Shown piece by piece: positions 37,095 to 52,000 of a stretch of 64,000 nucleotides of DNA. The notes under the pieces are model-generated. The model was given only the letters and a program-made list of their open reading frames with translations, made no database searches and was not told the DNA's origin. Each line of letters opens with the position of its first letter. Within the stretch, counting starts at the first letter, position 1. The position numbers and the translations under genes are program-made. Where the stretch lies: positions 14,263,291-14,327,290 of the forward strand of contig NC_051135.1 in NCBI RefSeq assembly GCF_014839805.1. The letters run 5' to 3'. This DNA comes from Manduca sexta (Eukaryota; Arthropoda; Insecta; Lepidoptera; Sphingidae).

Positions 37095-40000
37095 CTGTGG
37101 GAAAAGATTAAGTCATTAAATGGTATAGTAAAATTTTTAGACCACCAATTGGACTTATGGTCAGCGCACATCATGTATACTAAAATATATGGCTCTCTCT
37201 ATTTAAAATAAATCGTATTCTAAAATAATTCATGTATTTTCTTAATGTTAAAAAATAACTCATATAGAGCAGAGTAAAATGGCTCTACTGCGCTTCGGTA
37301 AATACTGGGCAGTTCAAATAAAATACCGATAAAAGAAAAACGTCCATAGACGGTTCTCAAAATAACCTGAACGAATGTTTAGTGGCAAACTTCGGCAATT
37401 TTTATCAGTATCTTCAAGTGTTATTTATTGCAAAGTTGAATTAAACTCCTAACTAAGCATTTAATTTTGTAGTATTAATATTGCCAAGAAGTTTCGTATG
37501 AAATTGTGAAGACGCCGCGAACAGCCCTCCAGTCTTTAATGGGAACGGCCTGGGGTCGAAAGCCACTCGAGAGTTTGACGAGCGCCCGGGGCCACCTCTC
37601 TATCTTTTCAACTTTCTTATATCAAGTCTTCATTCCTACGTAAACCTATTTCAACTTAGATTATATTAGTTTCGAAGCCCATTTCACACCATAAGTATTG
37701 AAAGTATTCCGTATATACGTATTTGTTACCCTTCAATATTTGTGTGGTATCTTTAATAAATATGAAACGTCAGGGTCATGTGACTTCATTTATATTTAGT
37801 AGACGAATGTCAAAGTGATCTTTGTCTGTTGATGCCAACCCGACAAGATCATGAGTATGTTTAACTGTTAATTTGTTTATAGCTATCAAAGGAAGTCATG
37901 TTTGCTCTGTATATTGCCGTAACCAAGTAATTGTTTGCACGATTTACTCCATCGCGCCACACGTGACGACATTTAGGCAATTTTCGTGAAGTTATTAGCC
38001 AACTGTCATTACAAATAACATTTACACTAGATGACACAAATATGTCGAAAGTTTTAGTTGCCGTCGGTGAATGGTGTAACGCGGGTCATGTGGTACATTT
38101 GATCTAAACGTGTGTGTCATCTTGGTAATTACCGTAGTTTTGTATATTTTTATCTTCAATCATTATATTTAATAGTAATTTCGAATTTATAATTGAAGCT
38201 AGTAAATTATTGGATATTTTGAAATATACCAACTGATTCGTCAGGATGACTAAGATAAAATTACTATGGTTTATGAGAAGTTACGGTGAAATAATTATAG
38301 TTGTCAAGTCTGGTAGTTTTGGTTTTCTTTTGCAAAAAATATATGAAGAGACTTTACCATCACGCTTGAAGTGCTTGCGAGGAGTCGCAGACGCTATGGA
38401 GAGCAGCAGCAGTGCGGACACCGCCTGAAAAGAAAGAAAATAATTTGTTAATACACTTGCGGGTTAGGATATTTAAAACTATTTAAGAAATATAAGTTCA
38501 TTCAATTTATGGTAAATAATAGATCGGAAACGTGATTATCACTTCATAGTATAAAACAAAGTCGCTTTCTCTGTCCCTATGTGTGCTTAAATCTTTATAA
38601 CTACGCAACGGATTTTGATGCGGTTTTTTTAATAGATAGATAATAACATCCAATAAATAGTCAGCATTGCACCCGTGCGAAGCCGGGGCGGGTTAGGCTA
38701 GTTGGTTCATAATTCATTATTCATGTAGACTAAATATAAAAAAAAAATTAGAACATCTTATTCATACATCTCTTTGTCGTCACATATTTGTATAGAAATT
38801 TCCTATTACTTAACACGTTTAGCGAACACTATGCATAATATATCATTACAATATCCATACTTTCTATGGTTACATGATGCGTTATATCAATTGATGAATT
38901 GAAAAGATATTTGATTCCATTCTCGTCGTCGTATTCAGTTTGAAATATTCGATACTTTATTATTATACTGTATGTAAGGTTAATCCTCGTCCGAAATATT
39001 AATAAAATATATGACCTTATTCTATGACGGGATTTTAGCATCTATTAAAAATAGACACACACACGCCTTTTAACCCTTAAGAAGTCAGTAGAGGCGCACC
39101 TGGTGCAACTACTTTCCGCCGTGTGTATTCCGTCCCATGATATGATAGGGGACGAGCCTATCGCCATATTAAGCACGTATCCCAAACACCAGGCTGTTGC
39201 TGAGTAGTAATCAATACCACTTTGCCCACACCGAGAATCGAACCCGAGATTTTAGCACTGCAGTCGTACCGTAATATAACTAAGGCACCGACATAAAATA
39301 CATACTGTATAAATAAATAGTAATTAATTAATAAGCCTTAATTCTAGTTAGTCATGATGAGCCGTGGATGAATCCGATCAGATAGATTTCGGGTTATCGA
39401 GTTTTGCGCAGGAACAAAGGGATCAGCCGCTGGTCCGATTAAAATCTCATTTATGCGGGTTTTGCGTTAAATTTCGTAATTACACTGGTATTGGCGATAC
39501 GATCAGTTTTAATTAAACATCGAGCTTAACAAATTATGTAATTTTGGAATAAATATCGACTTGTTATATTGGTTGCGTAGTTAGGCTGAAAATAATGGTA
39601 ATTGAGTTCAATTCGCGGGCTGACAAGTCAAATGTGAAATTATTAATTAAAATAAATAATATACGTTGTTTCTCAAGGAATATAATTTGAAACCAATATA
39701 GTGTAACAGTCATAGACACTCATAACGTGATCTGACAAACCGTCAGAATGGTAATTGGGTCTCAGCCTACCTCTTCGAAGGCATAAGTCTAATCAGTAAT
39801 CACTTATGTTCGCTACACCACGGAAACCCTTACATAAGATGTTACACCATAGGCTTTGGACACTTATCTATCCTAGATAAAGACCTACAACCTTGACTCC
39901 ATTCCGGCGATGCCTCGAATAACGAATGAAACAATTATCTAATGGAGCAATCCAAGAGTTTACGCCACTCCGGACTCAAGGTGATGCTGCGGTGATCCTT

Positions 40001-43000
40001 ACAATTACGAAATAGTGAAGATCATGATTAAGGAACGACACTGTTGGAATATTTATTTGTTTTGGTCGACTAAGTACCATTTGATGGGAAGAATAGTGTA
40101 GTATAATCATCATCGTCATCATAAGCCCGTTGCAGTCGACTGTTAAACATAGGCCTCTCCCAAGGTACGCTACAATGCCCGATCCTGCTGCTTTACGCAT
40201 CTGCTGCTAGCCCAGTTGTGTAAGTCGTCCCGCCATCTTATATACGTAGGTCAATGTCGACTGGAAGTTGTATGCCTTAACCTTTGACAAAACTAAGTAG
40301 ATTTTTCGGTACTCTGGCCGTCCCAGAAACGAGACTTGTCGATGTATGGCAAGTTTTTAACTATGCTAATTGTAGTCGCCATCGAGACAAGTAAGTATTG
40401 AAGACACACTGACTGCGTTGACCAAAATATAACTCTCTATAACAGGGCCCATGATATAGTTATATTGTCAGTGTAATTATGGACTCACTGGGATACCACT
40501 AATTGATTGGATTGCTAGGAATTTACTGCATTATGTCGCTGAAGATGGTAACTTATTAGGGGACTGCGTTGTAGAACCTGATTAACTAAAAAAAATAGAA
40601 ATTCGACTGACTTTAGAATTTAAACTTCCCGCAGTAAAAATTCCTGCGCGTCTGAACAGTATTTACGCATCGCGCTTACTAATGTAACAGATAATCTGTA
40701 CACCAGTGAAAATTATGCAGATCTGGTTGTTTGTATGCAACGACGCTTACTTTCCCTCATCTCTTTATCTTATCTATTTGTTTTTATACAACTGAATTTG
40801 TCAAGAAGGCGGTTTGTTACTGATCTAAAACATGGAGGCCTTTGTTATTTCACTGAACTGTGCAGTAGAATGATATTATACATCATGGATGTCTTTTAAT
40901 CGAGCTGGTGACACTTTCGATTGTATCTTTTACAAACGAGACATGGTCTTATATAGTACAACCCAGTGTTGATTTTACAAATGGTTAGTTAGTTTTTTAG
41001 AAATAAGTGCGTTTTATAAAAAAACAAAAATCTAGTTCAAAGGGCTTTATAAGTCTTTGCATAACAAGAGGCCATGATTGTGATGTAAAGCTCTAAAGCT
41101 CGGAATATAAAAATCGTAGGACAAAAGAACCCGAAGAAAAACTTAGGCGAGGACAATTCGAGAGGGACAATGTAAATATATGTTAATGTATTTAATCAGG
41201 AGAACACCCTCGAAACTGCAATGATTGTTAAATAGGATGGCTAAAAGGGGAACCATGGTGATATCAATTCATAACTAGTGCACGCTATTATGTGCAATAA
41301 TGATAGGAATAAGCTTTTCTACCATGATTAATACACTTATAATTTTATAAAATTCCGTTTAATGACTTTAAGGACGAATTTTGCTTGGCAAATATTATTT
41401 CCTAGAAAGAAACATGTTCATCATAAAAAGGTTTTTAAATATTAGCCGAACCTGTCTGCTTCCTGCTACGCAGTAGATCAGTCTGCTGGATTATGAAATA
41501 ACAATAAACAGTTAATAAAAAGTCAAATGACTACAAATAAACTAGAAATTCGAAACAGAAAGTCGTGTAATTAATCTTTAGTTAAAAAATCCAAATCACG
41601 TCAAGAGAATAATTTCACATGTGCAATGCAGATGTAGCAATGAGACGCGACACGGTTCCTTAATCTGTGATTATTCTGCGCATGTCATGATCAGAGGTTA
41701 ACCCTAAATACACGTGAATGTTGTGACATGAGCTTGTGGGTTTAAAGGCAGGTTGAAGTAATAAGGAGACATTAATGAGAAGAATTTATTTGTATAAAAA
41801 ATACATTCATGCTCGCATATATAATTTTGTAACAGATCGATGTTTGGACATTATAGATATTGAAGAAAAAATAATATGGCGGGTCTTTGGAGCAATAAAA
41901 GTCAAAACAACAGTTATGAGACTTTTGTCTGTCTGTATGTTTGTACACGCGTCACGCAAAAACAACTGCATGGAATTGATTGCAATTTTCACCGCTGTAT
42001 TGCTTGCGGACTAATTTTAAATATAGAATCCATTTTATCGCGCTAAAGCATAAAGCGGGACTTTTATTCCAGAAAAATTCCAGAAGCTAGTATTTGATAC
42101 GCACAGTAACTTTGATTCTAGTGAAGTCATTTGTACTTTACAAAGGGGTTTTATAAATTTGTAAGCTTCTTTGTATCTTAAATAATCACTGAATACTACT
42201 GTTCTAAAGATTCTTCGTGAATAGTAAAGTCGACTTTCCATCAATAAAATAGGATATATTTTAGATTTTATTAAAATTTGAGAGGGTACTTAATTCCTAT
42301 CCCAATAATCATGTAACAAGGCCGCAATGAAACATAATCTTATTTACATAGTTTTATAGAATTATAAGAGAAAGTCGGTTACGTGTCTAGCATTAGTTAA
42401 CGCAGTGTTACTGTCTAACTACGGTTTAATTAACCCGTTACACTTATTGTATTAACGCCATTATAATTAACTTGGACAAGTCGTTAGTGGTAATAGCATT
42501 TGACCACAACACGCGGTTTATAGTAGTCATAAGAGTTACATTAGCGTAAACTAAGTTTTATTTCGAGTTTAGCTACTAAATACATTAACATGGCTTTTTT
42601 GAAACGTGTTATGTGACCTCACACCTGATGGTAAGTGGAGTGGGGTCCAGTAACATCGACTGACAAGAGATGATTACCCCACGGCAGTCGATACATTTAT
42701 GCCGGCCTGTTGTAACTAGATATACTTAGGCTGATTCCGGAATGCGATACACTTACGTGGGTCATTATGGCGGGTTTTAACTTCTTGCGTATGTTGGTCG
42801 CTATCCGGGCGGATATAGAATATCTACTACCACCAGAAAGTTGCTATATGCATATATATTCTATGTATGTCAGTGGACCGTGAGGTTCTGGGTTAGAACC
42901 CTAGGTCAGGTAGCATTTTATGTGGGATTTTGTAATCTTATCTAATGGTCGGTCGTTATATGTGAGCTAGTGGAACTTTCGGAAGCGAAAATCTGTTAAA

Positions 43001-46000
43001 TACCATTGCGTTGTCTATTGATACTACCAAGCTATATGCATGCGATATTGTATTTTAGTTCCAGGGGCGTTGTACGTATTTGTTATTTTATACTGATAAT
43101 TATTGATTACTTATGCTCAACATTTAATTTGTAAACATCGTAATTTTGTATTTATCGATTCTTGATAGTCAATCATAGATCTAAGTAACAATTAGAAGAT
43201 AGATTTAAATTGAACAATCAACCAATTAAATTATTTGCTGTAAAAATATATTATACTAATATAAAATTTGTACTAGATTGTGAGCTACGAAACCCAAATG
43301 ACGCAAAAAATCTATCGTTTCCGAATACTATATAACAATTTCGGCATATTTGGCGCTTAACTTTATTATTGCTTTTTAAGCCTAAGCCTTGTTAAGCCGT
43401 TATACATTACAATGTGCGTAAAAACATATCAAATAATCTAGATTAAATTATTTTGCGTATACAATACTAAGTCGGAAGCTAATTACAGACACATACCACA
43501 CCTTTTCGCGCAAGTAAACAAATACCTTACTACTAACATCTGCATACTTAAAAGAAAACTATTGTGACACAAATTGAACCTTATTCCATAGAAATAAGAC
43601 TATTTGTGAAGCTACCAGTGCCATCGAGAGTTTTTGCAAGTGTCACCTTATTCTCATAGTCTCATGGAGTGCGTCTCATGGGAAAACCTCTCTATCTGTG
43701 TTATATTGGGTGCACCGTGCAAGTAGCTCGGCGGACAGTGGATAGTATCTGCACGACTCGCATGTTAGTAGCTCGACTCGCTACGAGTAGTAACTTGTCT
43801 TCTAATCAGTTGATTTTTTGAACACTGTATCTAGAAAATCGGAATAAAATTACTACCCTTTCTTTAAACCCTTTCTCATTGCGCAATAAAAGCCAGTAAC
43901 ACCCCCACAATAGCTTTGAGGTTCTTGGGTAGGCGCGCACATACATCAGCTTTCCAATGAATCTACAAAATTTCTCAAAGACGGGAAGCTGTTAGATTAC
44001 AAGTTACTGTCAAGTTGCTGTCGATGAGATCACTAAGAGTTACTAAACACCCAAACATGAAGCCACAGCACACGACGACAGTACGATACTAGAACACAGT
44101 AACTGCACCCGACTAGCACTACGCATCCCACCGTGCGAGTGACCATTGTTCTTGCTTTTGGACTGCACAATACAGCACAATGGATGCAAATTTATTATAT
44201 TATGGACATTCCCGCGGTGTTGCACTATATTCTATTAGGACATAATTTGCTTGAAAAGTAGAGCGCATTTTGCACTTACACTAAGGGATGATATGAATTG
44301 GAAATATGTATATTCAATACATTAATAGGATAATTCGCAACTAGAAAATAAGTGTCGAGTGCGACGATTGAGTTGTACTCCTGTTTTTAGAAGATATGAA
44401 AATGTAAAGGTAACTCGCGTTGTTGATTTTATTTGCCACGCCCGCCATTATATACATTCCCTTACATACGGTTACTTTAGACTTAAAATCACAAACGTAG
44501 TATACAATAAACTCTGAAACATCAGATGTTATATCACTATTCCTATGAAAATGTGAAAAAATGCTGGACTTCTAGTAGCAGTATTATACAGTGTATTCAT
44601 CCGGATCGACTCTCACAAACGAAATAGCTCATTTATGTTATTTGATTGAGTTTACTATTAACCTAGAACACTTCCAAACTAAATAATGCAAATCTCTTAA
44701 TATTTAAAACTTGAGAAAAGCGTATATTGCATAAGATTATTAAATTTAATTGCCCACTTAAATGTTATTATGTATCGTCGTTTATTTTGTTTAATTACTC
44801 ATTGTTGTGTTCTAGATATAAAAGAAGATATGAGATGGATATTATCATAAAGATAAATTATAAAATGTACGTGTTCTTATGCATATTAATGCGAATAATT
44901 TGGCTTTTCACTCAAGTATGTGTGTTGTAATAGTCTCTCACTAATTATATTTATATTGTGAAAATAAATTTCATACAATCACTCCTTTGTTATTTACGGC
45001 GTTTGCTTCTATCATTGGAATATTAATATAACAATACGACTAAAATAAAAGCAACAGTGTAGTTTTTAAATTCCTAGACATTCAAATTTATCACATTATA
45101 ATCGACAATGCACGTAGATATTATGCACGTCCGCCATTTTACTTTCCAATAAACAGAATGGCGGCAATGTCTTTCCCGCCAATTTTCTCTGCGGCTTGTG
45201 CAACCGCCCCGCTAGACGGGTCACTAAAGCGAAATTAACATATTTTTTTGCGTATTAAAAATGTCAACAAAGAATGCAAGTTAAGTGCCCGATGAATAAC
45301 GAAGCCTCTCAATTGTAGTAGATTATTTGTTCAACAATGGTTGTATTTTGAGAGTTTGTTGTTACATACAAATACTATACGCAGTTTTATAAAAATGAAT
45401 GTTGAAACTTGGCTAGTTCATTAGAGACAATATTCCTTACGAATATTTATATTTCAAGAGGTTTAGTCATTGGTTGAGATTTAGGAGATAATAGATATTG
45501 TTATACTTACCTACCAAAGAAGTAACAGAGGGTTTGCTAATTGCGTCACTGTTTACATAACAAAAGAGTATCTCGAGAAGTTGATATCATCTATAGATAT
45601 AATTGAACAGATCAATGTACTTTGGGCAGAAATATACACCAATATATATTCATTATACGGAAATAGAAACTCTAAAATCGATCGCAATCGCATATTCGAT
45701 TCGAATTTCATCCTTAGGGAAATACCGCGCAATATCGGAGTTATCAGCTGTATAATGAAGGTATGAATCGGAATTAGTTGTTATATCCATACTTAAGCAG
45801 ATTCTAATCAAGCAATATATTTCCATACGAAAATAAAATCGAATAATTTGAGCGAATAAAGGCCGACATAAACGAGACATAATTAATTAATCCTTAAGAT
45901 AACCAGAACCGACATCTGTTATTGATTTAAATGGAGGATGTGTAAAGATAAAAAGATGATAATTTTCAACTACCAAGAACCAAATAAATAACGTAATCGA

Positions 46001-49000
46001 GGAATGAGAACAGATGTACTAATCGGTATTTGATTTACGCTTTTGAAACTATAGCTATAAAATCAAAACTAAATATAACATATCAAACAAACATAAAATA
46101 CCATTTAACAATGGTTATCGTAACAATATTAGCATATGTTAAAGTAATTATCAGTTACATAAACGGTGTAGACGCATTAGCGCTAATCTAATTTCGGTAG
46201 ATGCGCCGCACCAGTGCGTTACAACTAGCATACTAATTTGTTATAGGTGTTACGTAAACCGTTCTCACAGAGATCAAAAGTGGTTGTGCTGTACCAGCTC
46301 TTGCGTAGGCTTGAGACACACGATCGGCTATTGTCCGACCGCTGCTTACATAGAAGCTACAGCTAGTATTAATCGCTCAATTTCGCTCTAAAGTGCGATA
46401 TTAACTGAAACGCTATCATACTAAAGTCAAAACGTTAAGGTTATCGCTATTTGATAAAAAGATATGAACGTGTCAAATAATTGTTTTCTTACAGCGTAGT
46501 TTTCACTCGCGTCACCTTTCTTTCTGTGTTAACAAGGGAACATGTTTCACAGTAAAGAAAATATTAACTAAAGAGTTTACATTAAGAGGATCAAGGATCA
46601 CTAGAGAGATGTGTTTTATAATTAAGAATTTATTTACTTCTTTTCTGACACAGACGAAGGTAACGTGATTAAAAGTTATCAATCATGGCGAATATACTTA
46701 TTCAAATAAACCTTTTAAGGTTAAATGTTGTATAAATAAAATGACTGCTTACAATATATTAACTTAGTTGTCGTTCGTGTATAGCTAGCCTAATTGCTTG
46801 TGGGCCCCGTCATACGTATAATATGAACTTGTTATGTCATACACATAATCACATTTAAATGTACTCTTCCGAGATGATGATGATTGCGACTTTTTGTCAT
46901 ACGGTGAATGGTGATGGGTAATGGGGAAGTCGTGACCAAATCTTAGCCGGATTACAACTTTTTACTCGACTGCGATATGTGAAAATATAAATGGTAGTCA
47001 GTTTTATTTTGAAATATTTTAGAAAAAGTAATCGAATTATTATTTTTTCCGTTTTTATCGTTGTTACTTATATTGTGATTTTCTTTAGGGTTATATTTCA
47101 ATGTCTATCATTCGCGTAAACATAAGTAATCATTAAAAAAAAGTATTAAAGTTTTTATGATAAATCCAAATATTATAATGAATTTTACAATAAACAACTC
47201 ACATATTTCGCCAATCTCTGACACTATTTTCGATAACCGAACATAAGGATACCAGTTTCCCAGGTAGTAGAACAATAATACAAAAAATAAGAAAATGGAA
47301 CAAATTCATTGTTGATAAAATTTTCCGACATGTAAAAACATACAATAAACGACATTATAACTATAGGTATAAGTATAGGTTAAGAGAATTTAATATTTTT
47401 TTATTCAACCGACAGCTTGTTACGGCGAGTTCAATGAAAAATACTTGTATTTTACGATAAAATCGACATGACAATTACAATACCTACACATTTATAGAGA
47501 TAATTACGGAAAAGCATGTAATGTGCCTTCCTTGCACGTGGTATGTAAATTATTGTCATTAAGGAAGCTTCCTGAAGAAAGGTCTACTTATACCGCGATG
47601 TGACGTATTATTAAGAGACTTACCCCCTTATTCATAAACGTTTTTTATCTAAGGACGGAGTAAAGCTGTGATAACAAGCCTGTTTCTCAGTGCCCAACGG
47701 CACTGAGAAATAGACATAGGGCCTTTGTGATTAGTTATTATTGTTGTATTTCAATATTAGCCAATCACAACGGCCCTACGCCTACGCACTGCGAAGACTG
47801 CCATGCCGTCAGCACTGAGAAACAGACTTGTTATCACAGCCTTACTCGGTCGTTAGATAAAAAACGTCTATGAATAAGGGGGTTAATATATTGTCATGTT
47901 TAAGGATGACGTGGGGACGAGAATGTCATCTCAATTTAGCTATCGAGATGGTGTTGCTAATGTTTATGATCTGTAGCCTTTACCATCATTTTATTGATTT
48001 GCATTCGGTTATGAAAAAATATGGTAAATGTGTATTTTCGGGTTGTTAGATAGCAGTGGCGAAAGGGTCCACATAATCCAATTCCTATCGGCTTCTCTTT
48101 CGTAATTTATGGTAAATATAATTATCATTAGAACGATTTGCAGACCGCATTTATGTAGTATATTAGTACCTATATTATGTAATGTCGGGTTCCGCCACTG
48201 TTATAAAGATAGCTTGTGAGATAGGTAAATGAAATGTAAACTTTTCCTCTAGTTATGAATTTCTATTTTTTATCTGGCAGCAATAGGTCTGGCAGGTCGC
48301 GTTTCGTTTGTTGATCAGCAGTGTTACTTTGTCAGTTTGAGTCTATCTTGCTCTACGTAGTAGTAGGTAACGCCCATGGCTGTTACATGTACACAATATT
48401 CAGATGTACTAAGAACAACATTCCATGTACTAATGCAAGTTCAATGTCCCATTGTGAAGATGTCTGTTCCATTGTGCTGGTGAAAGTGGGGGCTGACCCC
48501 CCCTCTGTTAGTGAGGGAACAGCGTGTGATGCAACAATGCGTGGAAATTATAATAATTGATCTCAGGAAATCACGATCATAGGAAATTCCGACGGATTAT
48601 CCGTGATTTTAGACTTCCGAATGTAAGATTGTTTTGCTACGTTTTGTTCATCTCCTGTCTAACCCTTTGAATATTGTAAATATACTGAAAATGTAGGAAT
48701 ATGTATTAAATTGTTATAATATTATATTCATTTATCTGAAAATTAACTAACATATTTTTAGATGCTTCAAATATTTCAAAAAATAAATCCGAGTTGCTTG
48801 GAAATTGCATTGCGTAATGAAGATGAATAATGATAACTTCAATTATGTAAGGTTATGTTATTTAAAACTGCTTCGTCAGCGTAGAAAACAGAGGTTACTG
48901 TGTCGTTCACAGTTTCTTCAAATTTGCTATCAAGCAAAATTACTAGTCAGTCAAAGAGGACTTCAAATAGTCCGAATTTAAATTAGAAATTCATTTAACT

Positions 49001-52000
49001 TAAGGTTAATTTTTCAATATCAGATAACAGTTATTCGCTTAATAGAGTCTGCATATCTGCAATTGAATTTGCAACTGACAATAATAATTTGTGTTTTATC
49101 TATTTGAAAATTTAGTCCGTGTAGTAACGGGAGCGAATGTGATTGTTTGTTTTATGCAAATTGGAGCTAATTCTCAAAAGGTTACTGTCGTGAGTGTGCA
49201 CTGTTTCTCTCTAGTAAGAGGTAATTTGCTCTAATTTCAAAACATTTAAAACAACATATCTTAGTGTTGCTGTTTCAGAATGACAAAGGTTTTTTAATCA
49301 TTTCAGTGTTTTATTTTATAAAATGAGATGGCTCACTCGCCTTATGATTACTATTACCATCACAACTGTAACAATATCACAATAAACATAAAAGTGATTT
49401 GTTGAAATTCGCTGGCAATCCTGACATATAAAATATAAAGGATGATGTTCAGCAAGTAAGTACATTCATTACTACTCCATTTAAATTGGAGTATATACAA
49501 TATGGCAGCTTTTGACAGATCCGTCTGAAAATCTTTGGGGAAGGACTATGTTCAACAGAGAACTTTATGTGGCTGATGATGATTATGATGATGATACAAT
49601 TTGGCGGCGGAAATAGACCTAATGCCTACAGTCGGCGACTAGTAAAAAAAAAAACAATAAAAATCAAATACGTGCGTTTTTAACAGTCTTTCCTCGAGTA
49701 ATCCTTCTCTAATCTCTACCTAGGGTTTATTAAATAATGGTTTATGGTTGTCCGACTCAAGCTTGAACTCGGGTTGGCAGCCCTAACAGTTCCACATGAT
49801 GCAGGTAATGTCGTGGTCGCGGCAAGTTATGTCATGCGCAAAGGCAACGTACTTTCAGAAACTGTATGTTATTGGAACTAACATTTTTTATTGGATTTCA
49901 TGTTTTGAAAAATTGTATTATCGAATTCATATTTGGATTAGATGTCACAATTTGGTACTCTATTATTGGAATACATTAATAATATATTATTGGAATGCAT
50001 GTTATATTATTAGGAGTGGTAAATTTTTAAGGCTGTCACATGGGCAAGTTTCTGGCTTGATTGTCAAGTTGATGAATATCAATTTTACTGAATATGACCT
50101 AAAGGGATGTCTGTGATCCGCAAATATTCGTTTATTTAAAATTACTTTGCTCTACAAACAAATTCAAGTCTTTTGCGTGCAAACATGTAGGCAGAGGTGC
50201 AATTACTGAATTTTACCGTTGTACCCATCTCGCAATGTAAATAAAATATAAATAGCAATGCGACCGTTCTCACAATGTCCGCACGTAATGCGGAGGCGGT
50301 CCCGGATGTTCTTTTTAATGTATTTTTACTCTATATTTGGAGATAATGACCGTTTTTGCGGTTGCGTAGGTTAAATATGCAAGGTCAGGTTTACGGGTAG
50401 CTTGAACTTCATAAAAACTTGTATCCGGCAAGATACGTTCATATATATTTGTATAAATAGCATAGCATACCTATAGGGAAGGACTCTTTTCTTTCTTGAA
50501 CGGAAACAAGCATGCTGGCTTACGGGACTACAGTTTCGTGATCTCATCCATCCCGGTCTGTAGTAAACTGTTCGGGAACTAGTAGTTTTGTCGTTACATT
50601 AAGCTGTGGAACTATTTATCGGCGCGCTTGTTCCCCCTGAATTATGACATGGGCCCTTCAAACTGAGCGTGAAGAAGCAACAACCATGCCGGCATAATTG
50701 TGCTCATCGACAAGGGATTCATTCATTGTTAGTTGACATTTCTTTTGGGTTTTACTTCACTTAAAACCAGGTGGAGAAAATCACTTTGCCGAGCTAATGA
50801 TTGAATAAATACGAAAAAGTAAAACATAACATAAAAATAAATTATATTTCATTACAAATAAATCTTTTGTTCTGACGAATGAGGCTATAAGAAGTTGATT
50901 TAACACTGCATCTAAACACATAATCATTAACAGCAAATATTTTACACCTTCCGCGAACATTAATGCTGTAATAAAATTATTTCAGGTCAATGGATATTTT
51001 GAAGATAAAATCCCGTTCATCTATTACGTGTCATTAGAGTGACATGTAGAGCGTGTCATGTGTCGAATCTGACATACATGCATCTCAACTTATGATGCAG
51101 TACATAACGGTAAAATGACGTAACTCGGATATGACTAAATATTAATAAGTTGACTGCCTCAGTGGCGTAGTTGTATTACGGGACGACTGCAATGTTAAAA
51201 TCTCGGGTTTGGTTTGGTAAAACCCGGGAGGGTTGGGCAGTGATATTGGGTTTTTATACTCAGTGTCAGCCCAGAGTTTGCAATTTATGCACGATGTGCT
51301 CGCTCCCTATCACATCATGGGACGGAATAGGCACGGCGAAAAGTCGGTGCACTAGTTGCGCTTCTGCTTAACCCTTCAGGAAAAAAGACCCGAATGTGTG
51401 CGTTGTTAATCAGCGGCGAATTTATCAATAGGTGGTATAGGTCGCGGACTATAGGGCAACATGTTTTACAATAGTTGCGGCATATTTGTAATTGGGAACA
51501 TTGTTTTTGTTCCTGCTAAATAGGCACCCGCGCATAGGATGTGCGGGGCGAAACTAAGTGGCATCAGGAAAGTATGAATCCGGCACTATTGCTAATGTTG
51601 TTTCGATTCTGCCGATATTCATGTGACTTGTTTTTGCGCTTTCTAGTATAATATGCAGATTAATTATGCCTAAAATTTACCTACTGGCCACATATAACCC
51701 ACATACATATTTATATAAAGGAGCTCATCATCGCCGTTGGCATAATACATATCAAGAAATTACAATTATATAAACAGTAAGTCACATAGATTGCGAACTT
51801 TTATGAAGCCATCCTTTGACAGTTATGCCCGGTGTCGATTTATGAGAATCACAACGTGCAGAAACGAATCGCAAATATTTTCTATATATAGTACTTGTAT
51901 TTGCCTAGTCGACGCCGGCCATTACGGTCAAATTCGCATCGTGGACATAGTGAAAGGTCATAAAGCCGGCGCAGACAAAGCGCGCGCGCAGGCTGTGACG

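Noticed and set aside
35505..37211. Long frames of 185-265 codons over the repeat exon, both strands
   Set aside because: They are wrong-frame readings of Gly/Ser/Tyr codons. The in-phase frame with signal peptide and splice support explains the sequence fully.
49796..50116. 106-codon frame
   Set aside because: Tyr/Ile/Trp-rich from an imperfect TATTGGAAT repeat; no splice context or motif.
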